DNA of 64,000 nucleotides, from assembly GCA_964351025.1 (NCBI GenBank), contig CAYGLV010000005.1:11137-75136 (forward strand). Direction: 5' to 3'. Below, piece after piece: positions 41,220-49,623 of the stretch. Numbering within the stretch: position 1 is the stretch's first letter; every line of letters starts with the position of its first letter. Both the position numbers and the translations under genes were made by a program. This stretch comes from CAYGLV01 sp964351025. GTDB taxonomy: Bacteria > Actinomycetota > Thermoleophilia > Gaiellales > Gaiellaceae. The notes under the pieces were generated by a model that was not told the DNA's origin, did not search any database, and saw nothing but the letters and a program-made list of their open reading frames with translations.

Positions 41220-42148
41220 CACCAGCCGGACGCGGTCCACACGTCGGCGGCGAGCCGTGCCGCTTCGGCGCCCGCCGCCGCGCGCCAGTCCATGTCCGAG
41301 CCGCGGTGGGCGTAGATGATCGAACGCGAGGCGGTGACCAGCGCGCTTGCCGGCCCGCTGGTGAACGCACGCGCGGCGTCCGCGGCCGATGCCCCCTGTG
41401 CGCCGACCCCGGGCAGGAGCAGGATCGCCTGCGGCATGAGACGGCGCGCCTCCCCGACCGCGCGCGGATACGTCGCCCCGACGACTGCGCCCACACTCGA
41501 GAGGCCGCGCTCACCGATGAGGTCGGCGCCCCACTCGGCGACGAGCTCGGCGACGTGCTGCCAGAGCGTCCGGCCGTCGGAGAGGGAGACGTCCTGCACG
41601 TCGGCGGCGCCGGCGTTCGAGGTGCGGACGAGGCAGAAGATGCCCGCTCCGTGGCGGCGGCAAGCGCCGACGAACGGCTCGAGGGAGTCGCCGCCGAGGA
41701 ACGGGCTGACGGTCAGCGCGTCGGCGAGCGGCGGGTCGCCGTCGCGAGGCTCGAGGAAAGCTGCGGAGTACGCCCGGGCGGTCGAGCCGATGTCGCCGCG
41801 CTTGCCGTCGGCGATCACGAGCAGGCCCGCGCTGCGGGCGTACGCACAGACGTCTTCGAGCGCGCGGAAGCCCTCCGCGCCGAGCGCTTCGAAGAATGCG
41901 ACCTGGGGCTTGACCGCGACGACGTACGGTCCGACGGCGTCCACGATCCCGCGGCAGAAGCGTGTGTACGCCGCCGCGGCCGGCGCCCTGCCGAGCCCCG
42001 CCTCGCCGCGCAGCTCGACCGGAAGGAGATCCAGCGAGGGGTCGAGCCCGACGACGAGCTGACTCCGCTTGCGCTCGACGGCCTCCGCCAAACGGTCGGC
42101 GAAAGCGACGGCGGCAAGACGAACCCCCTGATCGAGATCCTGAGCCAT
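41219..42148 (-). CDS. pyrF: Orotidine-5'-phosphate decarboxylase (mycobacterial type)
   Basis: 309 aa, last step of UMP synthesis. It is of the longer PyrF group: QLVVGLDPSLDLLPVEL, YVVAVKPQVAFFEALGAEG, the catalytic DGKRGDIGSTARAY (Lys/Asp), LTVSPFLGGDSLEPFV and VGATYPRAVGEARRL. ATG 42148 with TACCTT 7 nt upstream. pyrE is nearby at 44287, but the rest of the pathway is not in the window. Confidence 0.94.
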   Translation of the reverse strand: MAQDLDQGVRLAAVAFADRLAEAVERKRSQLVVGLDPSLDLLPVELRGEAGLGRAPAAAAYTRFCRGIVDAVGPYVVAVKPQVAFFEALGAEGFRALEDVCAYARSAGLLVIADGKRGDIGSTARAYSAAFLEPRDGDPPLADALTVSPFLGGDSLEPFVGACRRHGAGIFCLVRTSNAGAADVQDVSLSDGRTLWQHVAELVAEWGADLIGERGLSSVGAVVGATYPRAVGEARRLMPQAILLLPGVGAQGASAADAARAFTSGPASALVTASRSIIYAHRGSDMDWRAAAGAEAARLAADVWTASGW

Positions 42149-42155
42149 CGTTTGA

Positions 42156-42161
42156 AAGGTA
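42156..42161 (-). promoter_or_regulatory. Putative -10 element of pyrF
   Basis: TACCTT on the minus strand ends 7 nt before the pyrF ATG, between pyrF and the end of the exonuclease gene (42167). Confidence 0.45.
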
Positions 42162-42166
42162 CTGCG

Positions 42167-43804
42167 TCAGGCGGCGAGGATGGCGCCCGCATCGAGCCCG
42201 ACGACCCGCAGCTCGGGCGGCGGCCGGCGCAGGAACGAGCCGACGACGAGGAGCTCATCGGCGTCCTCGGGGGCAACCGACGGCCCGGCCCGCCGCGCGA
42301 GAGCCAGCCCCGCTTCGATCTCGACGCGGCCGGCCGGCCCGGAGGCGAGCGTCCGTGCCGCCGCGACGCGGCCCCCTGTGACGAAGAGCGCGCGCACGAA
42401 TCCCGGCTCGGCCGCCGGAACGACGACGCACACCTCGACCGCGCGTAGGCGCTCGAGCTCCGCGAGCCCACCCACGACCTCTTCGAGAGCGGCGACGCGG
42501 TCGCGCAACCGGGCGGCATCCTCGAAGCGCAGATCGGCGGCGAGCCGCCGCAGGCGAGCCCGCAGCGGCGGCAGAGCGGCGGCGAGATCGTCTCCCGCAT
42601 GACCGTCGAGTGCGCGCGCGGCCAGCCCCGCGAGCCGGCGGCTCCGGATCGGCCCGAGCGGCCCCGTCGTCGACCCGACGACGTAGCGCTCGCCCCGACG
42701 GCGCAGATAGACGTAGCGGTCAGGCCGCGCCGAGCGGGCATTCGCCGGCGGGCGCAGCGCCCGCAGCAGGCGCAGCTCCTCGAGCGCGGCCTCCAACTCG
42801 GAGCCGAGCACGCGCCACTCGATCCGTTCGAGCGCGCCGAGTGCGGCTTCGACAGCGGGGCGCTGCCGCCCGCCCGCGAAGTACGAGCGCAGCCGCGCCC
42901 GCAGGTCACGGGCGCGGCCGACATAGAGCACCTGGTCGTTGCGGTCGCGGAAGAGATAGACGCCGGGACGAGCCGGAGCGCCCGCCGCGAGCGGCCGCTT
43001 GCCGGCAAGCCGGCGCGCCTGCGGTGCGGAGAGCTCGACGAGGTCCGCCACCGTCACAGCTCCACGCTCCTGCGCGAGCCCGAGCAGCGCAAGCAGGATC
43101 TCCGCCGTCGCCTCCGCGTCGGGGAGCGCGCGATGGCACGGATCGGCTGCGGTGCCGAAGAAGTGCGCGAGCGCTCCGAGGCTCACGCGCGTGCCGCGGC
43201 CCGCGAGCAGCCGGCGCGCCAGCCGCATCGTGTCCACCACGGGCGCCGCGATCCGGCGGCCGGTCAGCTTCTCCACTTCGCGGTCGAGGAAGGAGATGTC
43301 GAAGCGTGCGTTGTGCGCCACGAGCACCGCGTCGCCGGTAAAGGAGAGGAAACGTCCCACCGCCTGTTCGGCTCGCGGCGCCCTCAGCACGGCGGCGCTC
43401 GAGATCCCGGTCAGGGCTGCGATCGCCGGAGGCAGAGGCCCGCCGGGATTGACAAGCGTCTCGAAGCGCTCCTCGAGCGCCAGCCTCGACACGCGCACCG
43501 CGCCGATCTCGACGATCCGATCGGCGCCCGCTCGCAAGCCGGTCGTCTCGAGGTCGAAGACGACGTAGGACGCGGACTCCAAACGGAGCTCCTCGCCCTG
43601 CGAGCCGGCAAGGCCGACGGCTCCGCCACGCCAGGCGAGCCGCGCGTCGCCCGAGACGATGCCCCCGAGCAACTCCCTCGCGAGCCCCGCAGGAACGTGG
43701 CGGAGCGCGAAGAGTGCCTTCGCGGCAGCCTCGGCGGCGATGGGCCCCCGGCTCTCGGCGACGAGCTCGACGAGGCGATCGGCGGCGTCGAAGGCAAGCT
43801 GCAC
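42167..43804 (-). CDS. DEDD 3'-5' exonuclease fused to GIY-YIG/UvrC-like nuclease
   Basis: 545 aa. Residues ~78-240 form a DnaQ/epsilon-like exonuclease: YVVFDLETTGLRAGADRIVEIGAV (D84, E86), AHNARFDISFLDREV and HRALPDAEATAEIL. Residues ~278-360 form a GIY-YIG domain (RPGVYLFRDRNDQVLYVGRARDLRARLRSYF). The rest includes a UvrB/UvrC-type helix pair (RFEDAARLRDRVAALEEVVG). Such fusions occur in actinobacteria with a presumed role in DNA repair, but no proven pathway is known to me. GTG start with TACGAT 7 nt upstream. Confidence 0.9.
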   Translation of the reverse strand: MQLAFDAADRLVELVAESRGPIAAEAAAKALFALRHVPAGLARELLGGIVSGDARLAWRGGAVGLAGSQGEELRLESASYVVFDLETTGLRAGADRIVEIGAVRVSRLALEERFETLVNPGGPLPPAIAALTGISSAAVLRAPRAEQAVGRFLSFTGDAVLVAHNARFDISFLDREVEKLTGRRIAAPVVDTMRLARRLLAGRGTRVSLGALAHFFGTAADPCHRALPDAEATAEILLALLGLAQERGAVTVADLVELSAPQARRLAGKRPLAAGAPARPGVYLFRDRNDQVLYVGRARDLRARLRSYFAGGRQRPAVEAALGALERIEWRVLGSELEAALEELRLLRALRPPANARSARPDRYVYLRRRGERYVVGSTTGPLGPIRSRRLAGLAARALDGHAGDDLAAALPPLRARLRRLAADLRFEDAARLRDRVAALEEVVGGLAELERLRAVEVCVVVPAAEPGFVRALFVTGGRVAAARTLASGPAGRVEIEAGLALARRAGPSVAPEDADELLVVGSFLRRPPPELRVVGLDAGAILAA

Positions 43805-43811
43805 GGTTCGG

Positions 43812-43817
43812 ATCGTA
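43812..43817 (-). promoter_or_regulatory. Putative -10 element of the exonuclease/GIY-YIG gene
   Basis: TACGAT on the minus strand ends 7 nt before the GTG at 43804; no Shine-Dalgarno. Confidence 0.5.
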
Positions 43818-43886
43818 CGCGAACACCTGTTCGCCTACAACTCCGGTCGAGCCCCTCGCCCTTCTGTCGCCCGGCTCCGACCACAA

Positions 43887-43914
43887 GTGAGGGCCGCCTC
43901 TCGGCGGCCCTCAC
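43887..43914 (-). terminator. Strong terminator hairpin after the HU gene
   Basis: Perfect 12-bp stem GTGAGGGCCGCC / GGCGGCCCTCAC with a TCTC tetraloop, 28 bp past the HU stop. Confidence 0.75.
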
Positions 43915-43942
43915 CAGTCCTCGGAGGAGGGACGCGCGGACG

Positions 43943-44221
43943 CTATTCCCTGACGGCCGCCTTGAGCTGGCTGCCGGCGCTGAACTTCGGCACGCGGGCG
44001 GCCGCGATGTACACCTTCTGGCTCGGGTTGCGCGGGTTGACTCCCTGGCGCGCAGCGCGCTGGGCGGTCGTGAACTTCCCGAACCCCGTGAACGCCACCG
44101 TGTCGCCGCTCTTGAGCGCCTTGGTGACGACCTCGAGAAACGCATCCACAGCGGCGGCCGAGTCGCGGCCCGAAAGGCCCGACTTGTCGCTTACGGCCTT
44201 GACGAACTCCTGCTTGGTCAC
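43943..44221 (-). CDS. HU-family DNA-binding protein
   Basis: 92 aa nucleoid protein. TKQEFVKAVSDKSGLSGRDSAAAVDAFLEVV, then VAFTGFGKFTTAQRAARQGVNPRNPSQKVYIAA with the DNA-wrapping beta arm and its intercalating Pro, ending PKFSAGSQLKAAVRE. No Lys/Ala-rich mycobacterial tail. GTG start with a clear AGGAGG Shine-Dalgarno. It is a leadered, probably highly expressed monocistronic gene, closed by the hairpin at 43887-43914. Confidence 0.95.
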   Translation of the reverse strand: MTKQEFVKAVSDKSGLSGRDSAAAVDAFLEVVTKALKSGDTVAFTGFGKFTTAQRAARQGVNPRNPSQKVYIAAARVPKFSAGSQLKAAVRE

Positions 44222-44286
44222 TGCCTCTCCTCCTGTCGAATAACGGAAATCCTGGTGGGGGACCCTAACAGTCTGGCCCTTTCGGC

Positions 44287-44844
44287 TCAACCATGCGGTT
44301 GTGCTGCACTTTTGTGACCTGCGAGCAGCTCGGTCGCCCTGAACAGCGGGCGGAGTCGCACGCCGATGCGCGCGAGCGCGTCGGCGCCGCCCTCCTCCCG
44401 GTCGACCACACAGACTGCGTTGCGAACGTGGACGCCGGCCGCGCGCAGGGCCTCGACGGCATCTGCGAGCGCGCCGCCCGAGGTGACGACGTCCTCCACC
44501 AGGCACACGAGCTCGCCCGGCTCGAACGGCCCCTCAATGCGGTTCGCGGTTCCGTACTCTTTCGTCTCACCGCGGATGATGATGAAGGGCCGCCCGGACG
44601 CCATGGAGGCCGACGCGGCCAGCGCCACCGCTCCGAGAGCCGGCCCGGCCAGCCGCACAGCCTCCGGCTCGTACTCGGCGACGGCCGCCGCGATCCGCTC
44701 CCCGAGGGGGCGCAACAGCTCGGGCTGGGTCTCGAAGCGGTACTTGTCGAGGTACCAGCTCGAACGCCGGCCGGAACGAAGGACGAAGTCACCTTCGAGC
44801 AGTGCGTGCTCCCTGATCAGTCCGCCGAGCTCGGAGTCGTTCAT
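44287..44844 (-). CDS. pyrE: Orotate phosphoribosyltransferase
   Basis: 185 aa; orotate + PRPP to OMP. GDFVLRSGRRSSWYLDKYRFETQPELL at the start, AGPALGAVALAASASMASGRPFIIIRGETKEYGT (flexible catalytic loop), and the PRPP motif LVCLVEDVVTSGGALADAVEAL. ATG 44844 overlaps the stop of the 66-aa gene (ATGA), so pyrE is third in a short operon. Confidence 0.95.
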   Translation of the reverse strand: MNDSELGGLIREHALLEGDFVLRSGRRSSWYLDKYRFETQPELLRPLGERIAAAVAEYEPEAVRLAGPALGAVALAASASMASGRPFIIIRGETKEYGTANRIEGPFEPGELVCLVEDVVTSGGALADAVEALRAAGVHVRNAVCVVDREEGGADALARIGVRLRPLFRATELLAGHKSAAQPHG

Positions 44845-45041
44845 CCGCGCAAGCCGACCAGAGGCCGCGCGAGCGCGAGCAGCCGGTCGGCGTCGGGCGA
44901 GCCCGCGCTGAGAGTGACCGTGGAGCCGTCCTCGTAGGCCAGCGTCACGCGCTCGCCTGTCTCGCCCCGGCGGCGACGGGCCCAGAGCGCGAGCGCCGGG
45001 CCCGCGAGGGCCACGAGCACGACGAGCCTACGACGCCACAT
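44841..45041 (-). CDS. Small membrane-anchored protein, unknown
   Basis: 66 aa: an N-terminal hydrophobic helix (RRRLVVLVALAGPALALWARRRR), then a soluble ~40-residue part that reads GERVTLAYEDGSTVTLSAGSPDADRLLALARPLVG, resembling a beta-hairpin and helix. Overlaps the roadblock-like gene (14 bp) and pyrE (4 bp), which argues for a real coupled gene. No family recognised. Confidence 0.65.
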   Translation of the reverse strand: MWRRRLVVLVALAGPALALWARRRRGETGERVTLAYEDGSTVTLSAGSPDADRLLALARPLVGLRG

Positions 45042-45420
45042 CGTCTGCCTTCTTGCGACGGCGCTTCGGCTTCGCCACGGGCGCCGCCACAGCGCGCAGG
45101 CACGTGCGCAGGTCGTATACCACGAGACCGGCGGTCGGCTCGGGAGCCGTGATCGCGACGATCGCAAGCGGGCCCTCCGAGACGACGAAGACGCTCCCCG
45201 CGCCGAGGGCCGCCTCGACCCGCACGGCGGCGGGCGCACCGTCGCGGCGCGCGCTCGCGGCGGCCTCGAGCAGTCGGCGTGCCCCGTCGACGAGAGCTGC
45301 TCCGCGGGCGTCGTCCGCCGGCGTCGAGGCGAGCGGCACGCCGCTTTCGTCGAAGACGGCCGCCAGTTCGATCTGCGACGAGACCGCGGTCAGATCGGCG
45401 AGAGCGGCGGCGGGGTCCAT
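45028..45420 (-). CDS. Roadblock/LC7-like protein
   Basis: 130 aa. The pattern of helix, AAVFDESGVPLASTPADD, helix, VFVVSEGPLAIVAITAPEPTAGLVVYDLRTCLRAV matches the roadblock/LC7 fold found in MglB-type GTPase regulators. A basic tail (PVAKPKRRRKKADDVAS) is added. No small GTPase gene is adjacent. ATG 45420 has TAGCTT 8 nt upstream. Assignment rests on fold pattern only. Confidence 0.6.
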   Translation of the reverse strand: MDPAAALADLTAVSSQIELAAVFDESGVPLASTPADDARGAALVDGARRLLEAAASARRDGAPAAVRVEAALGAGSVFVVSEGPLAIVAITAPEPTAGLVVYDLRTCLRAVAAPVAKPKRRRKKADDVAS

Positions 45421-45428
45421 CGCCCTGG

Positions 45429-45434
45429 AAGCTA
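45429..45434 (-). promoter_or_regulatory. Putative -10 element of the roadblock-pyrE operon
   Basis: TAGCTT on the minus strand ends 8 nt before the ATG at 45420. The divergent yihY-like gene has CATACT (45444-45449) 7 nt before its GTG. Confidence 0.4.
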
Positions 45435-45456
45435 ACAAAGGCCCATACTTCGCGTC

Positions 45457-46275
45457 GTGCCCGCTCTCTTCTCGCAGCCGTTTGCGAAGTTCTTTTCCGA
45501 TCGCGGCACGCACCTGGCGGCGATGATCGCGTACTTCGCACTGCTCTCGTTCCTGCCCCTGACCTTCCTCGCTCTCGCTCTGCTCGGCCTTGCCGGCCGG
45601 GTCGACGAGTCGAGCGCGCTCGTCACCGAGCTGCAGAAGGCCTTCCCGCCGATCTCGGTCGGCCAGATCGTCACAGCCGTGAATGCCGTGCAGGACAACG
45701 CGCGTACGCTCGGGATCATCGGCGGCGTGATGCTGCTCTGGAGCTCGCTGTCCTTCTTCAGCGTGCTCGAGTCGGCGTTCAACGTCATCTACGGCCGTCC
45801 GAATCGCCCGTTCCTGCGTGGCAAGGCGCTCGCATTCGCCTTCATGGTCGTCTCTCTGGCCGTTCTGTTCGCGGGGCTGATCGTCGGCACCGTGGGGTTC
45901 GGCCTCCTCAAAAGGTATTCCGGCGGCGTTTTCGGCAGCCCGTTCCTGGCCGTGCCGCTCTCGCTGTTCGTCTCGAGCTGCGCCGCCTTCGCCTTCCTCG
46001 TCTCCGCGTACTACCGGCTGACGAACGAGAGGCTCAGCGTGCGCGAGGTGTTGCCGGGCGCCGCGCTCGCCGCGGTGGCGCTGCAGGCGACGTTTCAGAT
46101 TCTGCCGCTCTTCGTTCGCGCAGCGAAGGAGATCGTCGCGCTCCAGGCGCTGGGCGCGACGGCGCTCCTGCTCGTCTGGCTCTACGTGATGTCGAACGTG
46201 ATCGTCTTCGGCGCCGAGCTCAACTGGTACCTGTCGCGCGGCCGCGCCGAGGACGACGTCGCAGGGCTCGCGTGA
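45457..46275 (+). CDS. YihY/BrkB-family inner-membrane protein
   Basis: 272 aa, about six TM helices. Family marks: FFSDRGTHLAAMIAYFALLSFLPLTFLAL near the N-terminus, VMLLWSSLSFFSVLESAFNVIYGRPNRPFLRGKALA, YYRLTNERLSVREVLPGAALAAVALQ, and TALLLVWLYVMSNVIVFGAELNW at the end. Once mislabelled RNase BN; the function is still not established. The last 56 bp overlap the convergent rdgB. Confidence 0.92.
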   Translation: MPALFSQPFAKFFSDRGTHLAAMIAYFALLSFLPLTFLALALLGLAGRVDESSALVTELQKAFPPISVGQIVTAVNAVQDNARTLGIIGGVMLLWSSLSFFSVLESAFNVIYGRPNRPFLRGKALAFAFMVVSLAVLFAGLIVGTVGFGLLKRYSGGVFGSPFLAVPLSLFVSSCAAFAFLVSAYYRLTNERLSVREVLPGAALAAVALQATFQILPLFVRAAKEIVALQALGATALLLVWLYVMSNVIVFGAELNWYLSRGRAEDDVAGLA

Positions 46276-46804
46276 GGGCGTGCGCGGCCTGCGCGCGGTG
46301 CGAGTGCGCGGCCTTCCACTCGTTGCCGAGCTCCGCCACCGTCTGCGTCTCGCCGCGCGGGACGAACACGGGGTCGTAGCCGAAACCCTCGCTGCCGCGA
46401 GGCTCGGGCGCGATCGTGCCCGCGAGGGTGCCGCTGCCGCGCAGCTCCTCGCCGCCCGGCGAGAGCGCGACGAGCTCGCAGACATAGCGGGCGTGACGGT
46501 CAGCGCTGTCGGCCAGCTCGACGAGCAGCCGCGCGACGCCGTCTTGGGCCCACCGCGCCGACTCGAGCCCCGGCGCTCCGCCGAGCGCGGCGACCTCGAT
46601 ACCCGAGTCCTCGCCGAGCACCCACGCCTCCGGATCCCCGCCGCCCCGCCCGTGCTCGGCCTTTCCGCGGGCGTTCTCGTAGAAGGTCGAGCCCGTCTCG
46701 GGCGGGAAGTCATCCGCCCCGAGCAGCTCGATCTCCCACCCGGGCAGCGCGCGCCGCAGCTCCGCGAGCTTGTGCGGGTTACGGGAGGCCAGGCGCGCTC
46801 TCAG
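46220..46804 (-). CDS. XTP/dITP diphosphatase (RdgB/HAM1)
   Basis: 194 aa house-cleaning pyrophosphatase. ARLASRNPHKLAELRRALPGW (the usual S/T-x-N-x-x-K opening), FPPETGSTFYENARGKAE, WVLGEDSGIEVAALGGAPGLESAR, GSEGFGYDPVFVPRGETQTVAEL and a His/Arg ending ('KAAHSHRAQAAHAL'). The expected N-terminus coincides with a CTG whose last bases form the rph stop (CTGA), and no ATG or GTG is available nearby, so I choose CTG 46804. Order murI-rph-rdgB is conserved in actinobacteria. Confidence 0.9.
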   Translation of the reverse strand: MRARLASRNPHKLAELRRALPGWEIELLGADDFPPETGSTFYENARGKAEHGRGGGDPEAWVLGEDSGIEVAALGGAPGLESARWAQDGVARLLVELADSADRHARYVCELVALSPGGEELRGSGTLAGTIAPEPRGSEGFGYDPVFVPRGETQTVAELGNEWKAAHSHRAQAAHALTRALRRRPRRGRATGTS

Positions 46805-47514
46805 GTGCGGGGCGCCTCCGCCGCTGCACGCTGAGCCGCTGTCAGCGTCTCGACACCGCCGGCGGCGAGGTCGAGCAGCTCGTCGAGCAGCTCCCGGGAG
46901 AACGGCTCCAGCTCGGCCGTCGCCTGCACTTCGACGAGCCGGCCGTCGCCGGTCAGGACGACGTTCATGTCCACCTCGGCCGTCGAGTCCTCGGCGTAAT
47001 CGAGGTCGAGCAACGGCACGCCGCCGACGATCCCGACCGAGACGGCGGCGACCGACCCGGGCAGGGCCTTCGACAGGCCGAACCGGTCGAGCGCCCTCGC
47101 AGCTGCGACCCACGCGCCGGTGATCGCGGCGCAGCGGGTGCCGCCGTCGGCCTGGAGGACGTCGCAGTCGAGCCAGAGCGTCCGCTCGCCGAGCGCCTCG
47201 AAGTCGCAGACCGCGCGCATGGCGCGCCCGATCAGCCGCTGGATCTCGACCGTTCGCCCCTTCTGCTTCCCGGCCGAGGCCTCACGCTGTGTTCGCGCGC
47301 CGGTCGAGGCGGGCAGCAGCGAGTACTCCGCCGTCATCCAGCCCTTCCCGCGGCCCGACATCCAGCGCGGGACCCGCTCCTCCACGGTCGCCGTGCAGAG
47401 CACGCGCGTCCTCCCCTGAACGATCAGCGCGCAGCCGTGCGGCTGCTCGAGGTAGTCGTGCTCGATCGCGAGCGCCCGCAGCTGGTCGGCGCGACGGCCG
47501 TTCTCGCGAGTCAT
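46801..47514 (-). CDS. rph: Ribonuclease PH
   Basis: 237 aa phosphorolytic 3'-5' exoribonuclease trimming tRNA ends. TVEERVPRWMSGRGKGWMTAEYSLLPAST, QRLIGRAMRAVCDFEALGERTLWLDCDVLQADGGTRCAAITGA, DLDYAEDSTAEVDMNVVLTGDGRLVEVQATAE: all RNase PH blocks, with phosphate-binding Arg residues. ATG overlaps murI (ATGA). Confidence 0.96.
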   Translation of the reverse strand: MTRENGRRADQLRALAIEHDYLEQPHGCALIVQGRTRVLCTATVEERVPRWMSGRGKGWMTAEYSLLPASTGARTQREASAGKQKGRTVEIQRLIGRAMRAVCDFEALGERTLWLDCDVLQADGGTRCAAITGAWVAAARALDRFGLSKALPGSVAAVSVGIVGGVPLLDLDYAEDSTAEVDMNVVLTGDGRLVEVQATAELEPFSRELLDELLDLAAGGVETLTAAQRAAAEAPRT

Positions 47515-48332
47515 GCCGCCGCCGCCTCGAGCGCAGCGAGCGCCACAACCTCGACCTCGCCGATCGGAAGCTGGAGGAAGCGCTGCCCCATCGCCCGGAA
47601 GGCCTCGGGGTCGCCCGTCGTCAGGAAGCGGTAGCCGCCCTCCCGGCCGCCGAGCCGCTCGATGCGCTTGCGGGCGAGCGTCTCCGCCACCTCGCGTGCC
47701 GTCTCCTCGGCCGAGAAGACGAGCGTCACGTCGCGTCCGAAGACGCGCTGGAAGATCGGGCGGATCAGGGGGTAGTGCGTGCAGCCGAGGATGACCGTGT
47801 CCACGCCGGCCTCCTTCAGGGGCGCTGCGTACTCGCGCACGGCCGCCGTCGTCTCCTCACCGAAGGGATCGTCGCTCTCGATCAGCGGCACGAGCCGCGG
47901 GCAGGCGACCGGCGAGACGCGCACGCCGGCGTCGAGTGCTGCCACGAGCTGCTCGTACCTCCCGCTCGCGACCGTCGCCTGCGTCGCGAGCAGGCCGACG
48001 CACCGATTCCGCGTTGCGAGGACGGCGGCGTGCGCCTCGGGCGCGAGCACTCCGACGATCGGCACGATGAGCCGCTGCTGGAGCTCGGGGAGCGCCGCCG
48101 CGGTCGCCGAGTTGCACGCGGCGACGATCAGCTTCACCCCCTCTGCCTCGAGCCAGCCGGCGATCTCGCGCGCGAAGCGGCGGATCTCGGGCAGCGGCCG
48201 CGGCCCGTACGGGAGGCGCGCGCCGTCGCCGAGGTAGACGAAATCCTCGTGCGGGAGCGTGACAAGGCACTCGTGCAGGACGGTCAGCCCGCCCATTCCC
48301 GAGTCGAAGACGCCGATCGGCCGCTCGTCCAT
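47511..48332 (-). CDS. murI: Glutamate racemase
   Basis: 273 aa; L-Glu to D-Glu for peptidoglycan. IGVFDSGMGGLTVLHE, YLGDGARLPYGPR, first catalytic Cys in LIVAACNSATAAAL, second in VILGCTHYPLIRP. ATG 48332 has TACAAT 7 nt upstream and no Shine-Dalgarno. Head of the murI-rph-rdgB operon. Confidence 0.96.
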   Translation of the reverse strand: MDERPIGVFDSGMGGLTVLHECLVTLPHEDFVYLGDGARLPYGPRPLPEIRRFAREIAGWLEAEGVKLIVAACNSATAAALPELQQRLIVPIVGVLAPEAHAAVLATRNRCVGLLATQATVASGRYEQLVAALDAGVRVSPVACPRLVPLIESDDPFGEETTAAVREYAAPLKEAGVDTVILGCTHYPLIRPIFQRVFGRDVTLVFSAEETAREVAETLARKRIERLGGREGGYRFLTTGDPEAFRAMGQRFLQLPIGEVEVVALAALEAAAA

Positions 48333-48339
48333 CCGCCGG

Positions 48340-48345
48340 ATTGTA
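48340..48345 (-). promoter_or_regulatory. -10 element of murI-rph-rdgB
   Basis: TACAAT on the minus strand ends 7 nt before the murI ATG, among the closest matches to the TATAAT consensus here. Confidence 0.55.
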
Positions 48346-48363
48346 GGAGCAGCACCGGGCCTA

Positions 48364-48369
48364 TACCCT
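48364..48369 (+). promoter_or_regulatory. Putative -10 element of the substrate-binding protein gene
   Basis: TACCCT (within TATACCCT) ends 8 nt before the GTG at 48378. Divergent from the murI -10, 18 bp away. Confidence 0.4.
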
Positions 48370-48377
48370 TCGCCGTC

Positions 48378-49583
48378 GTGAGAACGGGATGGGTAGCCGC
48401 GCTGGCGGCCGCGCTCGCCGCGGCGCTGCTCATCGTTCCGGCGAGCCTCGCCGACCCCGGAGTCACGCCCACCTCCGTCAAGCTCGGCGGCACCGTGCCG
48501 CTGTCGGGAGAGGCGTCCCCCTTCGGCTCGGTCGGCCCGGGCGCCAAGGCGTACTTCGACTACGTCAACAGCAAGGGCGGGGTGAACGGGCGCAGGATCG
48601 AGTACGTCTACTACGACGACGAATACGACCCCGCCAAGACCGTCCAGCTCACGCGCCAGCTCGTCGAGCAGGACAAGGTCTTCGCGATCTTCAACTCGGT
48701 CGGCACCGCCATGAACCTCGCGATCCGGCCCTACCTCAACCAGCTCAAGGTGCCCCAGCTCTTCGTCGGCGACGGCTCAGACGCGCTCGGCAAGGCGATC
48801 AAGGCCTACCCGTGGACGCTGCCCGGCCTGATGAGCTATTCGGGCGAGGGCGCGATCTACGGCCGCTACCTGACGCAGACGAAGCCGAAGGCGAAGATCG
48901 CCGTCCTCTACGAGAACACCGAGTACGGCAAAGACCTGCTGAAGGGGCTCCGGCGGGCGCTCAGGAAAGGGAAGATCGTCGCCCAGGTGAGCTACGAGTT
49001 AACCGACACCGACATCAGCTCGCACGTCGCCAAGCTGAAGTCGTCCGGCGCGGACACGTTCATGGTCTTCGCGACGCCGAAGTTCGCGATCCTGTCGTTC
49101 GTCGCCTCCGACAAGCTCAACTGGCGCCCGCAGTTCTTCATCAGCGCGATCTCGATCGCGCCGTGGATCATGGAGCTCGCCCGCATCGCGACAGGAGGGC
49201 GGGCGACGAAGAACGCGATCTCGACGGCGTTCATCAAGAACCCGACCGACCCGATCTGGAACAAGGACCGGTCGGTCGTCCTCTACCGCCAGATCATGAA
49301 GAAGTTCCTGCCGTCCGGGAAGGCGACCGACGTCTACAACTTCTACGGCATGGCGGTCGCCTGGACGATGGTCGAGACGCTGAAGAAGGCCGGGAAGAAC
49401 CTGACACGTGCGAGCGTGCTGGCGGCCGCACGGAATCTCGACCTGACCAACCCGTTCTTCCTGCCTGGGCTCCCGATCAAGACCTCGCCCACGGTCGGTT
49501 TCCCGCTCGCGCAGGTGAAGCTCTACCGCTATGACAACGCGCAGTGGGTGAAGCTGACCGAGGGCCTGAACGCCCGCGGCTAG
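48378..49583 (+). CDS. Branched-chain amino acid-type ABC substrate-binding protein
   Basis: 401 aa Leu/Ile/Val-binding family (periplasmic binding fold type I). Signal peptide GWVAALAAALAAALLIVPASLA without a lipobox cysteine. VKLGGTVPLSGEASPFGSVGPGAKAYFDYVNSKGGVNGRRIEYVYYDDEYDPAKTV is the standard opening, with KIAVLYENTEYGKDLLKGL after the hinge. No permease or ATPase genes are nearby, so it is an orphan component; the ligand may not be an amino acid. Followed by another secreted protein 41 bp downstream. Confidence 0.9.
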   Translation: MRTGWVAALAAALAAALLIVPASLADPGVTPTSVKLGGTVPLSGEASPFGSVGPGAKAYFDYVNSKGGVNGRRIEYVYYDDEYDPAKTVQLTRQLVEQDKVFAIFNSVGTAMNLAIRPYLNQLKVPQLFVGDGSDALGKAIKAYPWTLPGLMSYSGEGAIYGRYLTQTKPKAKIAVLYENTEYGKDLLKGLRRALRKGKIVAQVSYELTDTDISSHVAKLKSSGADTFMVFATPKFAILSFVASDKLNWRPQFFISAISIAPWIMELARIATGGRATKNAISTAFIKNPTDPIWNKDRSVVLYRQIMKKFLPSGKATDVYNFYGMAVAWTMVETLKKAGKNLTRASVLAAARNLDLTNPFFLPGLPIKTSPTVGFPLAQVKLYRYDNAQWVKLTEGLNARG

Positions 49584-49623
49584 CAACGCGACACTGCTCC
49601 ACGACGCAACAGGAGGGCACTTG

